Below are positions 16,855-29,100 of a stretch of DNA of 64,000 nucleotides, one piece after another. The notes below the pieces were generated by a model. It had not been told where the DNA came from. It searched no databases and was given only the letters and a program-made list of their open reading frames with translations. The stretch comes from Flavobacterium flevense (GTDB lineage: Bacteria; Bacteroidota; Bacteroidia; Flavobacteriales; Flavobacteriaceae), in the NCBI RefSeq assembly GCF_900142775.1, contig NZ_FRCC01000002.1:657831-721830 (forward strand). Direction: 5' to 3'. The first letter of the stretch is position 1. The number at the start of each line of letters is the position of its first letter. The translations under genes were made by a program, and so were the position numbers.

Positions 16855-19521
16855 ATGAAAATAAATAGTCTGCTCCTCTTTTTTTTATTGTGGTTTTCAG
16901 TGACTCATGCCCAGGAAAAAAAAACATGGACAAGAATTAGTCCGTCGGCTACAGAAAAATTGGGTGGAAAATCAGATTCAAAATCTGCTGTTTTATTTCG
17001 ATTAGACGAAGAAACTTTAAAAACGAAGCTTAAAAGCGTACAGGATACCAAGCTTCCGGATACTTCGATGGAGATTACAATTCCGAATTCGAATGGTGAT
17101 TTAGAAAAATTTACTATTCACGAAGATTCTAATTTTGAACCGGAACTTCAGGCAAAATATCCTGATATTCGTTCTTATTCCGGTACTGGAATTACAGATG
17201 CATCGGCTGTTTTAAACTTTAGTATGTCGCCATCAGGGATTCAAACCATGATTACCAGAAAAGGGAATCAGGTGGAGTTTATAGAAAAAGATACAGCAAA
17301 TAAAGCGGTATATGTCGTTTTTGATTCGGAAAGCAAACTTAAGGAAAGACTTCCTTTTAGTTGTACCACTGCTGAAGAGTCTGGTGTAACTAAAAAGAAT
17401 GCTCAAAATGCTAAGTTGGTTTCCAGTGATAAAAAATTTAGAACTTTACGCTTAGCCTTGTCTTGTACCGGAGAATACGCTGTTTATCATGGAGGCACCA
17501 TAAACGGAGCATTAGCTGCTATGAATGCAACTATGACAAGAGTAAATGCTGTTTTTGCAAGAGATCTGGCTGTCAAATTGCTTCTTATAGCGACCAATAA
17601 TCAGCTAATATATACGAATGCTGCTACTGATCCTTACTCAGCAGCGGAGGCAGGAGTAGGTAATGAGGATACTGCCGGAGTCTGGAGTTCTGAATTACAA
17701 AATAATTTAAACTCCGTTATTGGGAGTGCTAATTATGACATAGGGCATTTGTTTGGTGCAACTGGTGGTGGTGGAAATGCAGGCTGTATTGGCTGTGTTT
17801 GCGAAGCTGCTAAAGGAAGTGCTTATACTTCTCCGTCTAATGCAAGACCGGAAGGAGATAGTTTTGATATTGATTTTGTAGCTCATGAAATGGGACATCA
17901 GTTAGGAGCTAATCATGTTTTTTCTTACGAGATAGAAAATACCGGAGTAAGTGTGGAGCCGGGAAGTGGTTCTACCATTATGGGATATGCCGGAATTACT
18001 ACTGATTATGATGTAGAACAACGTTCGGATGCTTATTTTTCGTTTGCAAGCATCAGTCAAATTCAAACTAATTTAGCTACTAAAACATGTCCTGTAATCA
18101 CTGCTATTAGTGGTAATACGCCAACAGTAAATGCAGGAGCGGATTATACTATTCCAAAAGAAACGGCTTTTGTTTTAAAAGGAACGGGAGGTTCTTCGGC
18201 TGCTGTGACGTATGTTTGGGAGCAAAATGATTCGGCTACATCTGCCGATGGAGATTCGAGTGTGGCTTTAAGTACAAAAACTAACGGGCCGCTTTTTCGC
18301 TCTTTTCCCCCTGTAAGTGCTCCAGTACGCTACATGCCCAGTCTTGAAAATGTTTTGGCCGGAAGATTGACCTCCAGATGGGAATCGGTTGCTGCGGTTT
18401 CCAGAACCCTTCATTTTGTTTTAACAGCCAGAGATAATGCCGCAGAAGGTTTGGCTCAGACGCTTTCGGATGAAATGGTGGTGAATGTAAATGCGGCAAC
18501 AGGACCTTTTGAAATTACGTCTCAAAACACAGAGGATTTAAGTTGGTTTCAGAATACACAAAAAATAATTGAATGGAATGTGAATGGAACAAATGCTTTG
18601 CCGGGTTCGTCCAAAGTAAATATTAAACTTTCAACAGATAATGGAGTTACTTTTCCTGTTACTCTTGCTTCCGCTGTAGTTAATGATGGTTCGGAGACTA
18701 TTACCGTGCCGAATGTTTCTTCGCAATTTTGCAGAATTTTGATAGAACCCACAGAGAATATTTATTATGCTGTTAACAGTAAAACATTCACAATTGGATA
18801 TACCACTGAATCGGATTGTCAGACTTTCAATATTCAGGGTGCTCCTTTTGCCATTCCTGAATCCGGAAGCTTTGCTACTAAAGTGATAACAGTCCCTGCT
18901 ACAGATTCTTTTGTAACCGGTGTAACGGTGGATATAGATGTTTCTCACAGTTATTTTTCGGATGTACAGATGGAATTACTGAGTCCGCAAGGAACGGTGG
19001 TTAAATTGTTTTATAATGGCTGCAGCAGTACTAACGGGCAATTGTTATTGCGTTATGATGATGCAGGATCTGATTTGGTTTGTGGAAATGCGACTTTGCA
19101 AACCGTAGCTCCTTTGGGTGTTTTGGGGGATTTTATAGGCGAAAATGCAACAGGGAACTGGACGCTTCGTTATAGGGATATTTTTACTAGTGATACCGGA
19201 ACGATTAATTCGGCATCGATTGCTATTTGCACCCAAAAATATACCTTAATTCCATTCGAAGAAATAAATAAGGATTTAATAGTAAGTTCAAAGAATAATG
19301 ATGGTAATTTTAATGTGAAATATATTAGTACTTCTGCTGCTAGTGAAATCCAGATTTTAGTTTTTGATAGTACCGGAAAAAGATTGTTTGATACTAAATA
19401 CCCCAATAACGGCGACTTTAGTCAGGATATTCAATTGTTATGGAAGCCTCAGGCGGGAGTTTATTTTGTACACATGATTGATGGCGGTGTAAAGAAAACA
19501 GCTAAAATTATAATTAAGTAA
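16855..19521 (+). CDS. secreted reprolysin-like zinc metalloprotease with P-domain and T9SS sorting domain
   Basis: An 888-residue secreted metzincin protease. A Sec signal peptide covers residues 1-19 (LLLFFLLWFSVTHAQ). A pro-region runs to about 180. The catalytic domain contains HEMGHQLGANH (HExxHxxGxxH, zinc site at about 344-354), followed by the Met-turn candidate STIMGYAG. A Cys-rich stretch (CIGCVCEAAK) precedes the active site. Ig/PKD-like domains follow, then a proprotein-convertase P-domain at about 655-795 (VDIDVSHSYFSDVQMELLSP, NATGNWTLRYRD) and a T9SS sorting domain from about 810 (ILVFDSTGKRLFD ... KKTAKIIIK). The start was chosen from the promoter position. Likely an exported, self-processed nutrient protease; the substrate is unknown. 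Confidence 0.9.
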   Translation: MKINSLLLFFLLWFSVTHAQEKKTWTRISPSATEKLGGKSDSKSAVLFRLDEETLKTKLKSVQDTKLPDTSMEITIPNSNGDLEKFTIHEDSNFEPELQAKYPDIRSYSGTGITDASAVLNFSMSPSGIQTMITRKGNQVEFIEKDTANKAVYVVFDSESKLKERLPFSCTTAEESGVTKKNAQNAKLVSSDKKFRTLRLALSCTGEYAVYHGGTINGALAAMNATMTRVNAVFARDLAVKLLLIATNNQLIYTNAATDPYSAAEAGVGNEDTAGVWSSELQNNLNSVIGSANYDIGHLFGATGGGGNAGCIGCVCEAAKGSAYTSPSNARPEGDSFDIDFVAHEMGHQLGANHVFSYEIENTGVSVEPGSGSTIMGYAGITTDYDVEQRSDAYFSFASISQIQTNLATKTCPVITAISGNTPTVNAGADYTIPKETAFVLKGTGGSSAAVTYVWEQNDSATSADGDSSVALSTKTNGPLFRSFPPVSAPVRYMPSLENVLAGRLTSRWESVAAVSRTLHFVLTARDNAAEGLAQTLSDEMVVNVNAATGPFEITSQNTEDLSWFQNTQKIIEWNVNGTNALPGSSKVNIKLSTDNGVTFPVTLASAVVNDGSETITVPNVSSQFCRILIEPTENIYYAVNSKTFTIGYTTESDCQTFNIQGAPFAIPESGSFATKVITVPATDSFVTGVTVDIDVSHSYFSDVQMELLSPQGTVVKLFYNGCSSTNGQLLLRYDDAGSDLVCGNATLQTVAPLGVLGDFIGENATGNWTLRYRDIFTSDTGTINSASIAICTQKYTLIPFEEINKDLIVSSKNNDGNFNVKYISTSAASEIQILVFDSTGKRLFDTKYPNNGDFSQDIQLLWKPQAGVYFVHMIDGGVKKTAKIIIK

Positions 19522-19538
19522 TTAAAAGTGTTTGTAAT

Positions 19539-19577
19539 AAAAAAGCAGGAAAACAAATTGTGTTTTCCTGCTTTTTT
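19539..19577. terminator. bidirectional terminator between metalloprotease and pth
   Basis: A 16-bp perfect stem, 19539-19554 against 19562-19577, with core GCAGGAAAAC / GTTTTCCTGC and a 7-base loop. A on one side and T on the other let it serve both convergent genes. It overlaps the last bases of pth. Confidence 0.9.
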
Positions 19578-20202
19578 ATTTTCCGTTAAAAGTAGTCATG
19601 GTGTTTTCTAATCCGGCGGTTCCAAAAGATTTAATAATTTCAGAAGCTGTTTCCAGTCGCTCCGGGAGAGCTTCATTTTCGGCTGCATTCCATTCTCCTA
19701 AAACATAGTCTACTTGTCGGCCTTTTTTAAATTCGTCACTAATGCCAAAACGAAAACGGGTATATTGATTGGTGTTTAAAACCAGATTGATGTTTTTTAA
19801 GCCGTTATGACCACCATCGCTGCCTTTAGGTTTGACGCGGATGGTGCCAAAAGATAAGTTTAGATCGTCGGTGATGACAAAGATGTTTTCTAGAGGGATG
19901 TTTTCTTTTTCCATCCAGTATTGTACCGCTTTTCCACTTAGATTCATGTAAGTGTTGGGTTTTAAGAGTAGAAAAGTCCTTCCTTTGAATTTGTATTCGG
20001 CTAGTGAACCCAGCTTTACAGTTTGGAAATCAAGTCCTTCTTTTCGGGCTAAATAATCCAATACTTTAAAACCGATATTGTGACGTGTGTTTACATATTC
20101 GGCACCAATATTGCCTAGCCCTACAATTAGAAATTTCTTCATAGTATCTGTTTTGTCTGCTGTTTTTTTGGGTAAAAATAGCTGATTGATCCATTTTAAC
20201 AT
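19576..20202 (-). CDS. pth: peptidyl-tRNA hydrolase
   Basis: Recycles peptidyl-tRNA dropped from ribosomes (cytoplasm). Family landmarks are FLIVGLGNIGAEYVNTRHNIGF (contains the catalytic His of the TRHN motif), LLKPNTYMNLSGKAV and the DDLNLSFGTIRVKPKGSDGGHNGLK motif with the conserved Asp and His. The long reading gives 208 residues with a 20-residue extension (MLKWINQLFLPKK). The normal family start corresponds to the internal ATG at 20142 (MKKFLIVG, 188 residues). A perfect -7 element at 20207-20214 leaves almost no leader for the long form, so either the mRNA is leaderless or the short form is real. The gene is downstream of rplY, which has its own terminator, so pth is a separate unit. 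Confidence 0.93.
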   Translation of the reverse strand: MLKWINQLFLPKKTADKTDTMKKFLIVGLGNIGAEYVNTRHNIGFKVLDYLARKEGLDFQTVKLGSLAEYKFKGRTFLLLKPNTYMNLSGKAVQYWMEKENIPLENIFVITDDLNLSFGTIRVKPKGSDGGHNGLKNINLVLNTNQYTRFRFGISDEFKKGRQVDYVLGEWNAAENEALPERLETASEIIKSFGTAGLENTMTTFNGK

Positions 20203-20206
20203 GCTG

Positions 20207-20214
20207 CAAAAATA
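20207..20214 (-). promoter_or_regulatory. pth -7 element
   Basis: On the minus strand TATTTTTG at 20214-20207 is followed by GCAGC, then ATG at 20202. Two direct copies of AATTACAATGTC lie just upstream (around 20227-20250). The element would put the transcript start at or inside the first ATG. Confidence 0.5.
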
Positions 20215-20344
20215 AGTATAAATTTTAATTACAATGTCAATTACAATGTCAATGTTAATTTGAATAATCTATTGAGCATGATGTTGATCGCTTCTGTTTT
20301 GTACATTGCAATTGTAATTGGTTTTTTGTCATTGATATTGTTTC

Positions 20345-20379
20345 AAAAAAAAAGCACCAATCTTTCGATTGATGCTTTT
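20345..20379 (-). terminator. rplY terminator
   Basis: On the minus strand the stem GCATCAATC / GATTGGTGC closes a GAAA tetraloop (plus-strand 20354-20375) and is followed by nine T (A on the plus strand, 20345-20353). Confidence 0.85.
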
Positions 20380-20398
20380 AAGTATGATTGAAAAAAGA

Positions 20399-21010
20399 TT
20401 ATTTTTTCTTTCCTTTTGCAGGTGCTTTTGCTGCTTTTGCTGCTTCCTGAGCTGCTTTCATAGCCGCACGAGACATCTTCACCTGACAAATAACTGTGTT
20501 GTCCGGGTGCATGATTTTAAAATCAGGAGTAGGTACTTTAGTTACATATAACTTGTTACCCATGTCAAGCGGAGTGATATCAGCTTCAACAAAATCAGGA
20601 AGATTTTTAGGTAAAGCTTTAACTTTTAATTTACGGTTGTTGATACGTAAATCTCCACCAGCCATAACTCCTTTAGAGTTACCAGTGATTTTTACAGGAA
20701 CTTCAATAGTGATTTCTTTGTCATCATACAATTGAAAAAAGTCAATGTGTAAGATTCTTTCAGAAACCGGGTGAACCTGAATGTCTTGTAAAATAGCATT
20801 GAATGATTTTCCGTTAGCTAATTCAATCACAACTGTGTGTGCGTTTGGAGTGTAAACCAAGCTTTTGAATGCTTTTTCTTCTGCTGAAAAATGAACTGGT
20901 TGATCTCCTCCGTATAACACGCAAGGAACCGCTCCAGCATTACGTAAGGCTTTAGTAGCAACTTTGCCCACGCTTTCTCTTTCTGATCCTTTAATTGTAA
21001 TCGATTTCAT
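20399..21010 (-). CDS. rplY: 50S ribosomal protein L25 / general stress protein Ctc
   Basis: Binds 5S rRNA in the large ribosomal subunit. The 203 residues match the long Ctc form: an N-terminal L25 domain ([24 protein letters not shown]) and a C-terminal TL5-like beta domain ([30 protein letters not shown]). A Lys/Ala-rich tail ([12 protein letters not shown]) ends it, common in Bacteroidota. It follows prs on the same strand with a 101-base gap; the prs-ctc-pth order is widely conserved in bacteria. Confidence 0.95.
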   Translation of the reverse strand: MKSITIKGSERESVGKVATKALRNAGAVPCVLYGGDQPVHFSAEEKAFKSLVYTPNAHTVVIELANGKSFNAILQDIQVHPVSERILHIDFFQLYDDKEITIEVPVKITGNSKGVMAGGDLRINNRKLKVKALPKNLPDFVEADITPLDMGNKLYVTKVPTPDFKIMHPDNTVICQVKMSRAAMKAAQEAAKAAKAPAKGKKK

Positions 21011-21111
21011 TTTAAATATTTATATAGTTATTAATTAAACTCTTTTTTAGTTCCAAGTACTGGACTTAGACTGTTTATTTTGTAGTGAGATTGCTTCGTT
21101 CCTCGCAATGA

Positions 21112-22053
21112 CTACATGATAAACTTCCCACTAATGGAATTGTTGTGTTGTACCATTTGCATTACTTCGGCAAAAAGTGGTGCACAACTCACGACTCTAA
21201 TTTTCTTTGATTCTTTCTTTAATGGGATAGAATCCGTAACAATTAATTCGCTTAGTTTTGATTCTTCTATTCTTTCATAAGCTTTGCCAGATAAAATAGC
21301 GTGTGTACATATAGCTCTAACGCTTAATGCACCTCTTTCTATCATTAGGTCAGCGGCTTTCGCCAATGTTCCTCCTGTGTCAATCATGTCATCAACCAGA
21401 ATTACATTTCTGCCTTTTACTTCACCAATTAATTCCATGGTGTCGATAACATTTGCTTCTTTCCTTTGTTTGTAACAAATAACCACATCCGACTCTAAGA
21501 ATTTAGAATAAGCATACGCTCTTTTAGAACCTCCCATATCAGGAGAAGCAATGGTTAAATTTTCTAACTTAAGGCTTTCTACGTATGGTAAAAATATAGT
21601 GGAAGCAAAAAGATGATCTACCGGTTTTTCAAAGAATCCCTGAATTTGATCTGCATGTAAATCCATGGTCATGATTCTTGTTGCTCCTGCAGCTTCCAGC
21701 ATTTTAGCAATTAGTTTTGCTCCAATCGGAACTCGGGGTTTGTCTTTTCTGTCTTGTCTTGCCCAGCCAAAGTAAGGCATAACTGCAGTAATGTGTCTGG
21801 CTGAAGCGCGTTTTGCAGCATCAATCATTAATAATAACTCCATCAAATTATCCGTATTTGGAAAAGTAGAGCAAACAATAAAAACGCGTAAACCTCTTAT
21901 GGATTCTTCGTAAGAAGGCTGAAATTCCCCGTCACTATAGTGTGACATTGACACTTTACCTAATGGAATACCGTATTCTTTCGAAATTTTTTCAGCTAGA
22001 TAGACACTTTGTGAACAAGCAAAAATTTTAGCTTCCGGTTCTTTTTGTGACAT
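21112..22053 (-). CDS. prs: ribose-phosphate pyrophosphokinase
   Basis: Makes PRPP from ribose 5-phosphate and ATP for nucleotide, His and Trp synthesis. The 313-residue length is standard. Visible motifs are the flexible ATP loop region (YFGWARQDRKDKPRVPIGAKL), the metal/His site MTMDLHADQIQGFF, and the PRPP-binding loop VDDMIDTGGTLAKAA. The first gene of a prs-rplY unit on the minus strand, preceded by a perfect -7 element about 120 bases upstream. Confidence 0.97.
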   Translation of the reverse strand: MSQKEPEAKIFACSQSVYLAEKISKEYGIPLGKVSMSHYSDGEFQPSYEESIRGLRVFIVCSTFPNTDNLMELLLMIDAAKRASARHITAVMPYFGWARQDRKDKPRVPIGAKLIAKMLEAAGATRIMTMDLHADQIQGFFEKPVDHLFASTIFLPYVESLKLENLTIASPDMGGSKRAYAYSKFLESDVVICYKQRKEANVIDTMELIGEVKGRNVILVDDMIDTGGTLAKAADLMIERGALSVRAICTHAILSGKAYERIEESKLSELIVTDSIPLKKESKKIRVVSCAPLFAEVMQMVQHNNSISGKFIM

Positions 22054-22174
22054 TTAATTTGTTGTTTTTATTCCGCTGCGCTCTATATAATTCGGCTTTG
22101 TCTTTTTTCTAAAGCTAAACATGTATAAATGCCTCGGGTGGAGTTAGTTAGTATATGCTGTTTTTAACGAGCTG

Positions 22175-22182
22175 CAAATTTA
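22175..22182 (-). promoter_or_regulatory. prs -7 element
   Basis: On the minus strand TAAATTTG at 22182-22175 matches TAnnTTTG and is followed by GCAGC. It implies a leader of roughly 115 bases before the prs ATG. No TTG box at 19-21 bases was seen. Confidence 0.5.
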
Positions 22183-22248
22183 GAAAATTAATTTGACTGT
22201 GAAAGTAAAATTTTCAGATTTTTTCTTAGAATCTTTCATAATATTTTT

Positions 22249-22256
22249 TACATTTG
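22249..22256 (+). promoter_or_regulatory. tRNA-Leu -7 element
   Basis: TACATTTG at 22249-22256 is followed directly by GCACC, the same start-site context as the three strong promoters at the right edge of the window. It lies about 85 bases before the tRNA. Confidence 0.6.
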
Positions 22257-22341
22257 CACCGTGTTAAAGGAAAGACTTTTAGTCTTAGGATTAGATTTTC
22301 TTTATTGCGTTGAGACAATTGTTTTTGTCTCTGTCTGCTAA

Positions 22342-22421
22342 GCCCGGATGGCGGAATTGGTAGACGCGCTGGTCTCAAACACCTGTGGGAAACCGTGCCG
22401 GTTCGACTCCGGCTCCGGGTA
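22342..22421 (+). tRNA. tRNA-Leu (anticodon CAA)
   Basis: The acceptor stem GCCCGGA (22342-22348) pairs with TCCGGGT (22414-22420), with discriminator A at 22421. The D arm reads TGGCGGAATTGGTAGACGC, the anticodon loop CTCAAAC puts CAA in the anticodon position, a long variable arm (TGTGGGAAACCGTG) marks class II, and the T arm is GCCGGTTCGACTCCGGC. CCA is not encoded. The anticodon stem carries one T-T mismatch, so the isoacceptor is slightly less certain than the Leu identity. Confidence 0.93.
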
Positions 22422-22422
22422 C

Positions 22423-22453
22423 AAAAGCCTCTTCGAAAGAAGGGGCTTTTTTT
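22423..22453 (+). terminator. tRNA-Leu terminator
   Basis: The stem AAAAGCCTCTTC (22423-22434) pairs with GAAGGGGCTTTT (22439-22450) around a GAAA tetraloop and continues into a T run. Confidence 0.9.
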
Positions 22454-22609
22454 GTTTTATCTTTTTTTTGGGCAAATAGTAGATCCGTAAACAGTCTTCG
22501 TCCGGGCGTTTTATTTGGAATAGAAAAACAAAACAATATTTATTTCCAGAATTGATTTTTTGGGTTATTTCTGTTCTAAAAGCCCATTTTTAGTCATTAA
22601 TGCCAATTT

Positions 22610-22666
22610 GCCCCCGTTATTTTATCTTAATACCCCTCATCTCTTTTGTAGTGATGTTTAAATTTG
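22610..22666 (+). promoter_or_regulatory. class A operator and promoter of secreted lacZ
   Basis: Within the 364-base gap before lacZ, a direct repeat GCCCCC (22610-22615) and ACCCCTC (22632-22638) is spaced by 22 bases, two helical turns. A perfect -7 element TAAATTTG follows at 22659-22666, 27 bases after the second box, with no TTG -33 box. The same arrangement occurs before susC (32888-32945). It fits activation by the AraC-type domain of the nearby HTCS protein. The rest of the gap (22454-22609 and the ~145-base leader to 22817) shows no gene. Confidence 0.65.
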
Positions 22667-22817
22667 TAGTTTAGATATTTGTTGATTATTTGGCTTTATA
22701 TTTTGAGTTAAAGTATTTTTTTTGAGTATTTTTTTTCAATAGTGTATATAAAATGAATTTTGAATAAGACTTCTAAAATTTTAAATTTTAAAACCCAAGT
22801 AATATAAAGAGAATTAA

Positions 22818-25937
<3,120 letters not shown>

Positions 25938-25969
25938 TTTAGTGGTTTTTTTTGTGTGTTTATTTAGAG

Positions 25970-25997
25970 AACCTATGATATTTATTCATAGGTTTTT
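25970..25997 (+). terminator. lacZ terminator
   Basis: Stem AACCTATGA (25970-25978) pairs with TCATAGGTT (25986-25994) around a 7-base loop and runs into five T. Confidence 0.85.
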
Positions 25998-26120
25998 CTA
26001 CTTTTAGGGTTTAAACCACCCGCTCTTTTTATCGCTGATGTAAAAGGATCTTTGAGCGAAACCTGATATTTGAATAAAATATTCCTAACCAACTAACCAA
26101 AGTGTATTTTGATAAATAGA

Positions 26121-29100
26121 ATGCTACTGTTTTTAATGCTTTTGATCTCTTTTGCGATTAATTCGCAGCGTGTACCTAAGCTCCCTGTTTCAGGTTATAG
26201 CCAGGAGAAGTATGATATTGGGTACATTGGTATTGAAAACGGATTAGCTAATAATGCAGTAACTTCTGTTTATAAAGACAAGCGGGGTTTAATGTGGTTT
26301 GGTACTTATGATGGGATAAGCAGGTTTGATGGGTATAATTTTTCTAATTACAGGAATGAACCTAATGATCCCAATTCATTGATCAATAACAGAATTGTTA
26401 GTATTTGCGGGACACAAAATGAGATTTGGATTGGAACCAAAAATGGTATCAGTGTTTATAGTTATTTAACAAATCAATTTAGTAAAAGATATTGTTTAAA
26501 TCCAAAAACGTCTAAGAAGGAACTTATTGATGTAGCAATTAATGCTATTAAAGATTATAAATCAAATATATATATTGCCAGTGCCGGTAAAGGGTTGATT
26601 TTTTGTTCAGGGAAGGAACAAAAAATGAGTACGATTCCGCTGTATGTAAATGGTAAATTGCAGTGGGATTATCATGTTCAGGGAATTGATTTTGATCCAT
26701 CAGGTAATTTATGGGCCTTTGTTCAGGGAGTTGGAATTGTGATTATGGAACCTTCGGCAAAGAAATTATCAGTTGTTTATTCGGATGTTTTAAGTGGTGG
26801 CTGTGTTTTTTATGATGGGTTTTCTAATTTTTGGGTAGCTATAGAAGGTGGATTAATGAAGTACAATACGGTTGCTAAAACACCTCGTATTTATTATAAT
26901 CCAGAGGTTCAAAATCCCATTTCCGATTTAATGTATAAACCAGATACTAAGGAACTCTGGATGGCTACTAATGGAAATGGAGTTGTTAGGTATAAGTTTG
27001 CTTCGGATACGTTTTCTTTGGTAAACAATAGTTTAGGTGAAGAAAAATTAAACAGTAACGCTATTTCCTCCCTATGTTTAGATAGCGAAAATCGGGTTTG
27101 GATAGGTACTTTAAGAGGAGGTGTAAATAGGGTGGAGAGTAGAAAAACTCCTTTTACAACTATTTCAAAAAACGAAAAATTGTCCAATACGTTACCTAGT
27201 AATTTTATTCTTTCGTTTTGTGAACAAGACAGTAATCACCTCTGGATAGGTACTGATGGTGCCGGAGCCAGTTTATGGGATAAAAAGAGCAATGTATTTA
27301 CTAATTATTCTTTTAATCCGGACAATCCTAATTCGCTGGCAAATAATTTTGTTGCCACTATTGTAAAGGATGAAAAAGGAGTTTGGTTTGGAACTTATGG
27401 AGGAGGCGTTTCTCTTTTTAATTCCAAGACTCGAAATTTTAAGCGATACCAACTTTTTAATCTAAAATATAATATTGTTCAAAGGAATATCTGGGTACTT
27501 TTTAAAAGTAAAGAAGGTGTATTGTGGGCTGGGTCTCCTGATGAAGAAGGCTTGTATCGTTATAATAATGCTACTGATCAATTTGACTTTGTTGATGCTA
27601 AAATCAGTGGAATTGTTTCCATGACTGAGGATTTACAAGGTAATCTTTGGTTAGGGAACTTTACCACATTGATTAAACTTAATCCCAAAACATTAAAACG
27701 CCAGGAAATTGATGTAAAATATCCTGTGCGGTCTATCGTTTCCATCTCTGCAATTAAAATGCTTGTAGGTACCGAAGGTGGAGGTTTAATGATTTTTAAT
27801 CCTCAAACTTTAGAGAGAAAATTTTTAACTCAGGCAGATGGAATTCCTAACAATTCAGTTCTTAATATAGTTCGGGATAATAAAGGAGCCTATTGGTGTA
27901 GTACTTACAATGGAATTTTTGTATACCATACCAATAATGAAAAAATAAGCAGTTATCATGATGCTGACGGACTTCAAAGCAATCAGTTTAATTACAATGC
28001 GGCGCTCAAACTTTCTACGGGGGAAATCGTTTTTGGAGGAATTAAAGGCTTTAATGTTATTGATACCAAAATAAATAGCCAAATTCACGACTTTCCAAAA
28101 CTAATAATTACTTCGATAAAAGTAAATAATAATGCTTTAGAACAATCTGGTGTAACTGTTTTTGGGATTGATAAATTAAAACTTTCATATGATGAGTCGA
28201 TGCTCAATATTGAATTTGCAGCATTAGAATACAGCTTGCCTGAAAAAATTTCCTATGCTTATTTTCTAGAAGGATGGGATTCCCAATGGCATTATGTTGA
28301 TAACATAAGAACGGCTAATTATTCCCGGTTAACCGAAGGAAATTATGTCTTGAAAATCAAATCTACAAATGCAGAAGGGATTTGGAATTCTAAAACCCTT
28401 ACATTACCTATTACAATTTTGCCTCCATGGTATAGAAGTAATTTAGCCTATTTTCTATACGTATTAGTAATTGCTTTTGTGATTTATATTGTTGATAAAT
28501 ACCAAAGAAAACAAGCCCAACTTAAATATGAAGTACAGCTTTCTCAAAATTTAGCTAAACAGGAAAAAGAATTAAATGAAAAAAAACTCACCTTTTTCAC
28601 GAATATTTCTCATGAATTTAGGTCGCCTTTAACCATGATTATAAATCCTTTGAAGGATATAATTTATGGAGATAAACAACAAATAGATTCTAGTGCTATA
28701 GAAATGGTGTATAGCAATTCGAGAAGATTGCTAAGTCTGGTAGATCAGTTGTTGCTTTTTAGAAAAACAGAAACCGAGACCGGAAAACTTAAAATCGCAA
28801 AAATTGATATTGTAGAACTTGCTAAAGAAGTTTTTAGCTGTTTTGTACATCATGCCAAAACGAAAAAAATAGATTATAGTTTTAGTATTTCGGAAGAAAA
28901 GGTCTTTGTGTATGTAGACAGGGAAAAAATGGAAATGGCCTTGTTTAATTTAGTTTCGAATGCTTTAAAATTCACAGAAAAAGAAAATGGAGCTGTTGCA
29001 GTTAATTTACGTTGTTTAGATCACGAATTGATTATAAATGTAGTTGATAATGGTGAGGGAGTTTCGGATGATGATAAAGAGAAAATATTTAATTTGTTTT

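Noticed and set aside
18631..18948. 105-residue minus-strand frame inside the metalloprotease
   Set aside because: Low-complexity antisense shadow without a recognisable domain, promoter or start context.
26109..26120. TTG start giving four more residues for the HTCS protein
   Set aside because: The ATG at 26121 gives a clean signal peptide; the TTG adds MINR only and has no better context.
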